The notes beneath the pieces were generated by a model. That model was not told the origin of the DNA. It made no database searches and was given only the letters and a program-made list of their open reading frames with translations. This document shows positions 55,635 to 64,000 of a stretch of DNA of 64,000 nucleotides, piece by piece (position 1 is the stretch's first letter; every line of letters begins with the position of its first letter). Position numbers and translations under genes: made by a program. Source of the stretch: Pomphorhynchus laevis (taxonomy: Eukaryota > Acanthocephala > Palaeacanthocephala > Echinorhynchida > Pomphorhynchidae); contig WNNJ02001307.1 of the NCBI GenBank assembly GCA_012934845.2, forward strand, positions 62,001 to 126,000, read 5' to 3'.

Positions 55635-55904
55635 GGATTCGTAGCCTAGCATTCAAGAGCGCAATCCAAGTACAGAGAGTGACAGCTCGAATCTCGGATA
55701 AGTCTAATTTCAAAAGGCGAAGAGTTGGTAGTCAGCCTTCTGACGAGCCCGGGGCTACCAACATGTGGCAAAAAGCGGGCGAAACGAAAACGGTTGTGGC
55801 AATGGCGCCGTTAGTAGTCAGGGTGTATGGAATTGGATATCATGAAAAAAGGATTCTGTAGCTGGTTTTCAATGCGAAAGTCACCTCGTGTGACCTAGCA
55901 ACTA

Positions 55905-55905
<1 letters not shown>
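55635..55905 (+). mobile_element. tRNA-derived SINE with hammerhead-like sequence
   Basis: The head shows an A-box-like TAGCCTAGCATTCAAGAGC (55642-55660) and a B-box-like AGCTCGAATCTC (55684-55695), as in a tRNA gene. Downstream, CTGACGA (55740-55746; position 7 of the hammerhead core is free) and GAAAC (55781-55785) are joined by a perfect stem (GCCCG 55747-55751 with CGGGC 55776-55780). A competing 8-bp pairing exists (GTTGGTAG 55724-55731 with CTACCAAC 55755-55762). The element ends in the (TA)n tract. Confidence 0.55.

Positions 55906-55908
<3 letters not shown>

Positions 55909-56001
<93 letters not shown>
55909..56001. repeat. (TA)n microsatellite, about 46 units
   Basis: Uninterrupted TA dinucleotides directly after the SINE; probably expanded from its 3' tail. 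Likely to be length-variable and prone to assembly error. Confidence 0.97.
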
Positions 56002-56003
<2 letters not shown>

Positions 56004-56065
56004 GTGGTATTGAACCGGTTGTTCACAAGATCACCCATTGATGATGCTTTCTATTTAATAATATT

Positions 56066-56242
56066 AATTAAAATCGTGATAATAATGTAATAAACACAAT
56101 TTATTTCAAAGCTTTCGGATACCCTTCTTCAGCAACGATTTCAAAAACACTTCTCTGTGTTTTTGAAATCGTTGCTGAAGAAAGGTTATCCGAAAGCTTT
56201 GAAATAAATTGTTTTTATTACATTATTATCACGATTTTAATT
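56066..56242. repeat. Large near-perfect palindrome, about 85-bp arms, 6-bp loop
   Basis: 56066-56150 pairs with 56157-56242 with only a few mismatches; the loop is TTCTCT. The arm contains GTTGCTGAAGAA and CCGAAAGCTTTG, an arrangement seen in Penelope-like element ends. It could form a cruciform, or an RNA hairpin if transcribed. Confidence 0.9.
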
Positions 56243-56293
56243 TATATATATTACAATATAACCGTTTCCCGAGATCCGTCGTGGATTCCATTA

Positions 56294-56951
56294 ATATTTC
56301 AAATTTTAGCATAAATTAGTGAAAATTAGTGAAAAAATTATAGTGAGAAAAAATTATAGTCAGAAAATTAGCACAAATTATATGGAGCCAAAAACATCCT
56401 TCGAGAGCACTTTTACTGGATTAACGTATAGGGTTAAAGGAAACAACAACTGCAAAAGTGTGAATTTGGTTTACCTTGCAACATGTTCAAAATGCTCACT
56501 ACAATACGTAGGTGAGACCAAACGCGCCATGAACTTATGAATGAATAATCGCCGGAATGACATAAAGAATAAGCGGCTAAACAATGATGGAGTTGTTCAA
56601 CATATCATAGAAAATCCGGAGCATGACTTTAAGTTTTGCATCCTCGAGTCAGGTTTCAACGACGACAGAGAACGAAGGAGTAAAGAAAACTTTTGGATCG
56701 GTCAAATCATGACCGACATATAGGGCTTGAACATACAACACAACTACAATCTACCGTAAATGTAAATAGAAGCTTACTTTCTTCCAGCCCTTGATGACGC
56801 TTGTGTTAGTATAAATTCATTGCATTATTAAACTGTACAACTGTGTATGTGTTGACAAAGGCTAGTAAAAACGCCGAAACGTTAAAATAATCTTGCAAAT
56901 TCCCGTCTTTTTTCACTAATTTTCACTAATTTGTGCTAAAATTTGAAATAT
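56294..56951. mobile_element. 658-bp unit with 44-bp terminal inverted repeats around a GIY-YIG reading frame
   Basis: 56294-56337 and 56908-56951 are inverted copies of one another (ATATTTCAAATTTTAGC(A)AAATTAGTG-type sequence, about one mismatch). The interior encodes a Penelope-type nuclease. This may be an end-to-end arrangement of partial Penelope copies, or a fragment able to move by itself. Confidence 0.7.
56319..56723 (+). pseudogene. Penelope-like element GIY-YIG endonuclease domain
   Basis: Two pieces in one frame split by a stop at 56538 (TGA after the NL of RAMNL). The C-terminal nuclease of Penelope-like elements is recognised from VNLVYLATCSKCSLQYVGET (the Tyr-Val-Gly core of GIY-YIG with its preceding Cys pair), then NNRRNDIKNKR, VVQHI, and the late catalytic Glu region ENFWIGQI. 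The RT that should precede it is absent, so this is a 5'-truncated copy. Its family RNA ends often carry hammerhead sequences. Confidence 0.82.
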
Positions 56952-57049
56952 ATATATACATATATACATATTTACATATACATATATCATAGATACGTAT
57001 ATATACGTATCCGATAAAGAGATCCTGTGAGAAAGCAAGCAGCGACAGC

Positions 57050-57959
57050 AATTAAAATTCCTGCCGAATATATTCATATACGTTTGAGTTAAGATGTCGA
57101 TGTGCTTCTGCTATGTATTAGTTGCGCTCCCACAATACGATTTCGCCACCTTTGTCTGCTGCTTTGATTACAATATCATCTCTTTTTCGCAGTTCAGCTA
57201 ACGCTTTTTGTTGATTTATTGATAGGTTTTTTCCGTATTTATCATTTGGTTTTATTGAGCCATATTTATCGATTAGTTCTCTACCCATTGCTTCGTGGCT
57301 GTATTCCTCTCTGAATCGTCCTTTATATGACTAAAACATTGTATACTTGCTCGTTTCAAAGAATTGATAAGATCAAGTCTTCCGAATTCTCTTTCACCAC
57401 ATGCAAAAGTTAAACCGTATGCAAGCACAGATGTGGTGTCGTTGGAGAGTTCTATATCTGTGAGATTGGCAATAAACTCATCTTGATCGAGCTTTGTTTT
57501 TTCTCTTTTAATAAGTGGTTTGAAGCGGCTTTTAAAATAGCGACGATTATGATGGTGTTCGATGGAACGGAGTTAATCAGGATGAACATATCGTTTGGAT
57601 AGATTCGATAGTTTAACACATTTTCGCCGGATAAGTCGATCATACAAAACTTTGTCACGTTGCTCAGACAGTCCACCATTATATATTTTGCCATAGAAGT
57701 AGCGTAGCGTGCATGTCAGTCTAATGCTTGCAGTTTGGAGGATAATATTGCATTTGGATTGCAGTTGGAGAACATCTAATGGATCTACTCCCTTTAGACA
57801 TGAACATATACGCTTCTTGAGGCGCAATCCCTTCGGAATTACATGTTTCTCGATACAAGCAGATAGAAACTGCATATGTGCTTCAGCGACAGTCTGTATT
57901 TGTAGATTCAGTCGTTTTCGCAGGGTCTCACGTGAGACGCGATCATATATTCGAGACAT
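57050..57959 (-). pseudogene. Penelope-like element N-terminal region
   Basis: The minus strand from 57959 reads MSRIYDRVSRETLRKRLNLQ, then GLRLKKRICSCLKGVDPLDV, then LYDRLIRRKCVKLSNLSKRY. In another frame it continues SFKPLIKREKTKLDQDEF, LTDIELSNDTTSVLAYGL, FACGEREFG, and ends with NCEKE and LSTNQQQTKVAKSYCG-like sequence. LIRRKCxKLxxLxKR and LSNDxxSVLxxGLxF are typical of the region before the RT in these elements. It faces the GIY-YIG fragment from the opposite strand. Confidence 0.7.
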
Positions 57960-57984
57960 CTGATTATGCGATCCGGGATCTTAT

Positions 57985-58200
57985 CCGGCGAAAATGTGTT
58001 AAACTTTCGAATCTATCCAAACGATATGTTCATCCTGATTTACTCCGTTCCATCGAACACCATCCTAATCGTCGCTTTTTTAAAGCCGCTTAAGACAACC
58101 TATTAAAGAGGAAAAACAAAGCTTGATCATGATGAGTTTATAGCCAATCTCACAGATATAGAACTCTCCAACGACACGAAATCTGTGCTTGCATACGGTT
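57985..58200 (+). repeat. Inverted duplicate of the Penelope N-terminal region
   Basis: The plus strand repeats the segment found on the minus strand at 57643-57405: LIRRKCVKLSNLSKRYVHPD and LTDIELSNDTKSVLAYG. The two arms are joined by the 340-bp 5' part of the minus copy. A head-to-head inverted partial copy is a known Penelope insertion structure. Confidence 0.8.
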
Positions 58201-58275
58201 TTTGTCTCTATAAAGAGTATTAAATGCCTAGCGATAGATTATTACCTTGTTCAAAATTTTAATTAAAATACATAC

Positions 58276-58344
58276 AATATCTGTAACTGGTCGAGTTCTC
58301 CATAATTAAGATATTCTAATGGTCGGTCGAGATTTTCCAGGTAT
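58276..58344 (-). CDS. LRR gene exon e
   Basis: 69 bp after TTCACTTTAG and before GTATGT, phase 2-2. Encodes YLENLDRPLEYLNYGELDQL. Good LRR ending. The next exon downstream (f) lies 7.7 kb away across the retroelement-filled intron. Confidence 0.7.
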
Positions 58345-58511
58345 CTAAAGTGAACAGTTTGTATACAAAATTATTTAAAATATATGCAAATTACAATTCT
58401 TTTAATTGAGTTTTAGGTTTGGGGTGAAAATCGTGAGATGTAAAAGGATTACCTAGAAAATTACTGTCATCAGCTGTAAAATTATAAATAATATAATAAT
58501 ATAGCGATTAC

Positions 58512-58580
58512 ATTGATTCGATGAAGTCGAGTTTGTAAAAGGCTTGAGACACATCTCGAAGAAGGTTATTGGACAAATCA
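58512..58580 (-). CDS. LRR gene exon d
   Basis: 69 bp after ATATTTTGCAG and before GTAATC, phase 2-2. Encodes DLSNNLLRDVSQAFYKLDFI, a canonical LRR. Confidence 0.8.
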
Positions 58581-58599
58581 CTGCAAAATATTAAAGTAG

Positions 58600-59500
58600 A
58601 ATAATATAAAATGAAAATAATTTATTTGATATTACTGTTCTATCGCAACCAGCAATTAATTAATAGGATGCAATTAACTTAAATTATCTAGCTAAATTAA
58701 CAAAACTAATATTAGCAACACCGCTAGCATTATGATAATTTTTGTGTTGATAATAAAGGAAATATAAGACTACATATAAATATTGTCTCGTTATGATTTT
58801 TTAGAGAAATGCAAAGTTTAAAATTAGATATTCAAATTATTTGCTGATTCATTTTAAATGAAAAATCTGAAACTTAAGAATTTATAAAAATACACTCTCA
58901 TAAAGCTCAAAATTCTAAATTTTTTCTTGGTTAAAATTACAAAAGCTTTTGTGGTATTTGATTAAATTTGCTTGCTTGAAAAAACATTTTTTATCCTATT
59001 ATCTATTAATAAATAGATAGATGTTTAATAATTCAACTTATGTATAATTTGATCTGTAATACTAGACTTGTACGCGATCATTGATTGTAGAAACGGACAA
59101 AGACGGATTTCGTAAAATTTGCAAATTAAAAGATATGTTTGAAAAGTTAGTGTTGATCTCAAGTTGTCCACATATTGTAAGATTTTTATTTTGTTGAAAT
59201 ATATTTTTGATCCAGAGCTATATAATCAATTCTAATTATTGAATTCTTATACGACTGGAGGCTAAATTATTCTACTGTGCTTTTATATATTTTAGTAGAA
59301 TACATTTACTAATCATTTTTGTAATTACAAAATGATGTTTACTGCAATAACTCTTTATTCTAGTGTCTATAACTGTAGTATGATATCTATCTTTTTAGCT
59401 TTTTAAATAACATAATAAAGTTTATAGCATTAAACTACAAAGTAGCTATTCGATTTTTCATTTTATTAAATACTTATAACCTAACAAGCAATTTAAATAC
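58600..59500. other. AT-rich LRR intron sequence
   Basis: No exon with the phase-2 LRR pattern and no mobile element recognised. Confidence 0.35.
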
Positions 59501-59504
59501 TTAC

Positions 59505-59576
59505 ATCATTTTTAGCGAATTCATCGGTGAGAAACTATAACGAGCTAGATTGTATATATTATTGTTTGACAGAATT
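59505..59576 (-). CDS. LRR gene exon c
   Basis: 72 bp after TTTTGAATAG and before GTAAGT, phase 2-2. Encodes I plus LSNNNIYNLARYSFSPMNSL, a canonical LRR. Confidence 0.82.
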
Positions 59577-59622
59577 CTATTCAAAACAATTTTTTTTCAA
59601 TTACAATTTACAGTATACCCAC

Positions 59623-59694
59623 ATTTCACGCAAATATCCGGCTTCAGCGAAAACTGATCTGTCGATATAAGCAATTTTATTATGACTCAAATCA
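59623..59694 (-). CDS. LRR gene exon b
   Basis: 72 bp after CAAACTTTAG and before GTGGGT, phase 2-2. Encodes DLSHNKIAYIDRSVFAEAGY then LRE. The clearest LRR of the locus (DLSHNKIxxIxxxxF). Confidence 0.85.
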
Positions 59695-60680
59695 CTAAAG
59701 TTTGTAATTTTATGAATAGAAAAAATTAATTATTAATCACATTGATTCAAGAAATATCAAAGTTGTAGCGATTTTTCCTAAAATGATAACAATTTCATTC
59801 GACGACATCGTTCTAAATATTATCTTTAATGAGTAAAAACGAATATAAAATACTAAAACTATAAATGCAAGATTTACTATGATGATTTTAAAAGAGAAAT
59901 ATATAAGATTTTAGGTTGATGGAATTATCAGATCGATAATTCTGTGCTGTTAAATTATCGATAATTCGATAATTTAACAGAACATTTGTTTAAATGTGCT
60001 ATTAAAATTATTATATAATTAACAATGATATATTATTTAAAATATATATCATTATAAATATAATAAATATATTTTGTTGACCAATTTGATTTGACGATAC
60101 TAAAGATTGGTTGTGAATATTAACACGTTTAAATGTCATCTTTATAATGTTAAAAAATATAATAGTTAACCTCAAATATATCTGATATTGTTCTTTATAT
60201 TTATATACACCCTTTATATTTAAAGGGTGAAATTTGTGAAGAACACACAATATATACGAAATGCCTTTGTTTTTGTTTAAGTGCTCATTTGTTTTATGGT
60301 GATGCTGCGATAACAATGTCCAGGAATCTAATTAATAATATTAACTAAAAACTATGAAATAAGTTAATAGAACTAATTGCCGTAGATATACATGAGTATT
60401 GATAATTGGAATAAAAAATTATATCCAGATCTTTACATCCACATTATTAGTAAGCATATGTGATTTTAATTATATTAGTAGATATGATTTGAGATTTGAA
60501 ACATTTAAAAGAGCTTTAATGTCTACTTCAGTGCGATACGCAGGCAAAAAGTATTTACCGAATCTATCTGTTTATCACCTTTTTATCAATATTCTAAGAC
60601 ATAAAATTTTGGTTCTCAATTTCAATAATTTAAAGATATTTACGAAAAACGATTTGAAATATTTATCACTCAATGCTTAC

Positions 60681-60746
60681 AGGTGACGAATATAAATATT
60701 GGGCGTTTTGAAATTCAAATTGGGTATATAGTTGTATGACAGGTCC
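60681..60746 (-). CDS. LRR gene exon a (most 5' exon found)
   Basis: 66 bp after TTTGTCTAG and before GTAAGC, phase 2-2. Encodes DLSYNYIPNLNFKTPNIYIR. Since it starts in phase 2, at least one exon must lie further upstream; a possible but poorly fitting one is at 61287-61229 (ITDNQTYLRQIFISNNGYIS). Confidence 0.75.
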
Positions 60747-61345
60747 CTAGACAAACAAAAACAGAGTATATCTAACAATTTCATGAGTAACAAATTTTTA
60801 AAAAAAGTTTTTTGAGATAAATAATATACAATGAGCCACTGATGAATCCGAAGTAACGCGGCGAAAGCTTTGGCAATATATAACTAACTTAGCCTTTGAT
60901 CTTATTAACTTTTACATCTTAACAACCCGAAGCTGAGAGATAAGGGGTCATTTAATTATAACAAAACATCGTAAAAGTATTAGCATTATCATTTAAAAGT
61001 ATTATAAAATTAATTTAACAGAAACTTGATTTATTAGCAAAAGTAGATCAGCAAGAAATAAAAAAAACATTTTTACTGAATTAAATTTAAACCTGTGGAA
61101 AAAAATTGTATCTAGTAATTAGTAAATATAATTATACCTATTGTTAAAATAGGTATTAAAATACAAAATCCGTGTTATAACAGTTGTTTTTTTCAGGTTT
61201 CATCAACTTCAATAATTAAGCAGCTTACTAATGTAACCATTATTACTAATAAATATCTGTCTTAAATAGGTTTGGTTGTCTGTAATTCTAAAATGTAATG
61301 TGTGTTTATCAAAATCGTAAAAAAAATCGTAATAAACATTGAATT
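60747..61345. other. Upstream intron or flank of the LRR locus
   Basis: AT-rich, no promoter recognised. CACTGATGAATCCGAAGTAA and GCGGCGAAAGC at 60838-60868 resemble hammerhead boxes but no consistent stem III was found. Confidence 0.35.
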
Positions 61346-64000
61346 TTGTTATTGAATTATTTTTATGCGAGATCTTCCGTTTCGGTCTTCGTGGATATGT
61401 TTAGGCGGGGAGATACCCCCCCGAGTAAGCCCAAAAACGAAAACAGCAAATTTCCGTGTTCAACACTCAACGTCGGGTCGTTGAGTGAACGATCTATTGA
61501 AATCGCCGAAACTCTGAAACGACGATGCATCGACGTATGTGCAAAACAAGAAACTCGTTGGTTGGGTAACAAATCAAAAAACATTGGTCATGGCTATAAG
61601 AGCATTTATAACGGTACACCAAGGACGAAGTACGGTGTCGGTATTATCGTCTCTGCTCGTTTCCAAGATAGGATTGCAGAAGTTCATCGGTACGACGACA
61701 GGCTGATGAATATCGTCATCGCTTATAACAACTACAAACTACACTTTTCAGCGCGTACGCCCAACAAACTGGCTGTGATGAGACAGTTAAAGACACTTTT
61801 TGGGCGCTGATAGAGGAAAAGACCGCGGAAATACAGAAGGGTGATATGATCGTTATTGCTGGGGATTTGAACGGACATGTCGGCAGCACAAAGGAAGGAT
61901 ACGTGTGTCATGGCGAAAAAGGCTTCGGGCGACGAAACAATGATGGCGATCGGATCCTTGATTACGCTAACGCACATGATTTGGTCATTTGCAATACATG
62001 GTTCCAAAAGCGAATATCTCATCTCATCACCTTCTACAGTACTCAAAGTTCCACGCAAATCGACTATATCCTAGTTCGGCGCTGTGACTTGAAGTTAGTA
62101 ATCGATACAAAATCGATTCCATATGAGACGATTACCACACAGCACAGACCTGTTGTCACCACGTTGAGTATCTCTCCGCCTAAACATATCCACGAAGAAC
62201 GAAACGGAATATCTCGCATCAAGTGGTGGAAATCTAAGGATAAAGAGTCGAACGTTATCTCTAGCTTACAACTTACAACTTACACCTATAACATCGGTGA
62301 AAAAACTTGGCAAAGAGTAAAAGCGTTAATAACGCAAACAGTTCGAGATATTCTCGGCACTACAAAGTCGGGCAGACGACGAATAGACATGACAACGTGA
62401 ATATGGACTGAAGATGTCGAAGCAAATGTCCGAGAAAATAAGCGTCGTTACCATGATTTTCTTGCAAACGAAACCTCAGAAAATTGGATTAAATATAATG
62501 AGGCCAAACGAGAGGCAAAGAAAGCAGTATAAGAGTTCATGATTTTCTTAAAGAGTTCTACAAGAAACTCGACACTCGTGAAGGTGAGCGCGAAATATAA
62601 AGGGTTGCTAGGAAAAGACACCAGAGGCCACTTGACGCTGAAAAATTTTACGGAATCAATTACGATAACTAACGGTGTTTTGCTGTGCGAAAAGCATAAA
62701 GTTCTGGTTAGATGGCGTGATCATTTCATGAAAATTTCAAACGAAGATTTCGAACATCTACCGATTCCATATGTCCCGCCTGTTGAAGGACTTGTTCTGT
62801 CCATAACAGACATTGAATTTGAGAACGCGCTGCAACAAATGAAGTGCGGCAAAGCGACAGGATCTGACGACCTGGCTACCGAACTTTGGAAGTCCAAAAG
62901 TTGGAATCCTGCAGGATGGCTAGCGCAATTATTTATTCAGATAGTCATGGAAACGATTAGAGTTGCAGCATAACAATACCCATTTGGAAACAAAACGGAA
63001 AATCAGCTGACTGCTCAAACTACAGTTCAATCCGTCTCCTCTCGCACATTATGAAAATATTCGAACACATAGTCAATACAAGGATTCGAAGCATCATGGA
63101 CTTAGATATAAACCAATGCGGTTGTGTCAAAAGTTGCGGTACTATTGACGCTATTCATGCAGTATGCCTTCTTCCTTAGAAACACCGTGAAAAACAAAAA
63201 GCCATTCACTTTGCTTTTCTTGATCTCGATGATCTGCTATGCGTTGAAATGCCACAAAATTCCGAAAGGGCTTGTTGACTGGGTCAGGCTTTTATATAAA
63301 AGACCGACTAGTCGCGTGTGCACAGCAATTGGATGTTCAAAAGATTTCTCAATCACCGTAGGGGTCTATCAGAGATGGGCACTTTCACCAGTCCTATTCA
63401 TTCTCGTTATGAACGCGGTGACACACGACCTGAACAGAGAGATACATTGAACGTTACTATACGCGGGCTACGTTATGATAGCGTCTGTTGACAAAAACGA
63501 CTTTCAGAACCAGGTTAAGGCATAGAGTACCCGCCTCAAACAGTTTGGCCCTCGCCTAAACGTCCGAAAAAGCGAATATCTAACGACGGACACCGATGAT
63601 GAACTTACGATCAAAATCAATGAGCAAGACCTCATTCGGACGTCAACATTCAGATACCTTAGATCCCCCATCACATCAGATGGCGATCTTAATACAGAGG
63701 TTTCGACTCGAATAAACGCAGCATGGATGAACCGGCGGTCAGTAACCGGTGTCTTGTGCGATCCCAAGATTTAAGATCGCATAAAATCAAAAGTGTACAG
63801 AAAATTAGTCAGATCCGTCCTGATCTATGGCGCCGAATGCTGGTCAATGACCAAACATGCAGAGCGTCGATTCGGAACGATGGAGGCCAAGATGTTGAGT
63901 TGGACTGCTGGAGTTACACGCATAGATCATATTTGGAACAATGATCTCAGGTCAAAATTTGATGTAGCGCCGATATGCTACAAGCTACGCGAAACTCGAT
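61346..64000 (+). pseudogene. RTE-like LINE: APE endonuclease and RT, frameshifted, runs off the window
   Basis: The endonuclease lies in two frames: 61346-61810 (CSTLNVGSLSERSIEIAETL, CAKQETRWLGNKSKNIGHGY, GVGIIVSARFQ) and 61811-62400 (VIAGDLNGHVGSTKEGY, CNTWFQKR, QIDYILVRR). RT follows at 62539-62973 (FENALQQMKCGKATGSDDLA) and 63124 onwards (HKIPKGLVDWVRLLYKR, WALSPVLFILVMNAVTHDL). The catalytic pair reads LLYAGYVMIAS instead of YADD (about 63456), so it is inactive. RLNVRKSEYLTTD, STRINAAWMNRR and LIYGAECWSMTKHAERR identify the C-terminal region of RTE-type elements. Several stops occur. Confidence 0.88.

Larger units (their letters stand above)
36271..60746 (-). other. Micro-exon leucine-rich repeat gene locus (one large gene or two tandem genes)
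   Basis: Twenty-two separate minus-strand segments of 51-72 bp encode LRR units or LRR-like peptides. Eleven are exactly 72 bp and nearly all others are multiples of 3. Each is preceded by AG after a pyrimidine-rich or AT-rich stretch and followed by GT, and each internal exon is phase 2 at both ends. In 20 of 21 internal exons the split codon has T as its second base, so it encodes Leu, Ile, Met, Val or Phe at the conserved repeat position. Established parallel: LRR exons of vertebrate LGR-type receptors are also about 72 bp and phase 2. No membrane segment was seen. The 5' exon with start codon and signal peptide was not identified. Retroelements at 51.3-58.2 kb occupy one intron. Confidence 0.75.

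Noticed and set aside
60838-60885. CACTGATGAATCCG...CGGCGAAAGC as a hammerhead
   Set aside because: CTGATGA and GAAA are present and CCG/CGG could pair, but no stem III with the required A-U closing pair and no cleavage triplet could be found.

Overview
This is AT-rich invertebrate (metazoan) nuclear DNA. The evidence is spliced micro-exons with GT-AG borders, several clades of non-LTR retrotransposon, a Ty3/Gypsy element, a Penelope-like element, tRNA-derived SINEs and hammerhead-type ribozyme sequence. There is no bacterial operon structure, rRNA or intact tRNA gene. An arthropod is a reasonable guess, but the sequence does not settle the species. All calls come from reading the sequence, without database searches.

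Layout. 1-9533: a nested retroelement block on the minus strand. A Ty3/Gypsy element has its 5' LTR split by two insertions. One is a nearly full-length LINE (family A, copy A1, with an open 819-aa ORF2 and a perfect 12-bp target duplication). The other is a fragment of a different LINE (family B). 9757-15690: two degenerate, head-to-head copies of an unusual reverse transcriptase/nuclease element (called RTX here), with extra 3' fragments of the same family. 15960-19512: LINE A copy A2 (+). 20221-23990: LINE A copy A3 (-). 24279-27400: a LINE B copy (+). 27410-32240: AT-rich DNA with small structured repeats, an RTX N-terminal relic, a near-consensus hammerhead ribozyme and a tRNA-derived SINE. 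31230-35645: an L2-like LINE (family C, copies C2 and C1). 51306-53560: family C copy C3. 53640-54315: a LINE A relic. 55635-58200: a SINE, a long (TA)n tract, a large palindrome and Penelope-like fragments (GIY-YIG nuclease and N-terminal domain). 61346-64000: an RTE-like LINE running off the right edge.

The main host-type signal is easy to miss because no single exon makes a long ORF. From 60746 down to 36271 on the minus strand I find 22 small exons (51-72 bp), mostly encoding one leucine-rich repeat each, including many with the DLSNNxI core. Nearly all begin after AG, end before GT, and are phase 2 on both sides. The split codon almost always encodes a hydrophobic residue. The last exon ends in a stop codon about 90 bp before an AATAAA. 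The retroelements at 51-58 kb sit in one of its introns. I read this as one large, or two tandem, fast-evolving micro-exon LRR genes, probably non-membrane. The 5' exon(s) with the start codon were not found.

Among the mobile elements, only LINE A1 keeps an uninterrupted catalytic RT. The Gypsy element and LINE copies A2, A3 and C1 each carry an internal deletion that removes part of the RT palm, the RTE-like copy has lost both aspartates of YADD, and the LINE B copy has a stop codon in its VPQG motif.
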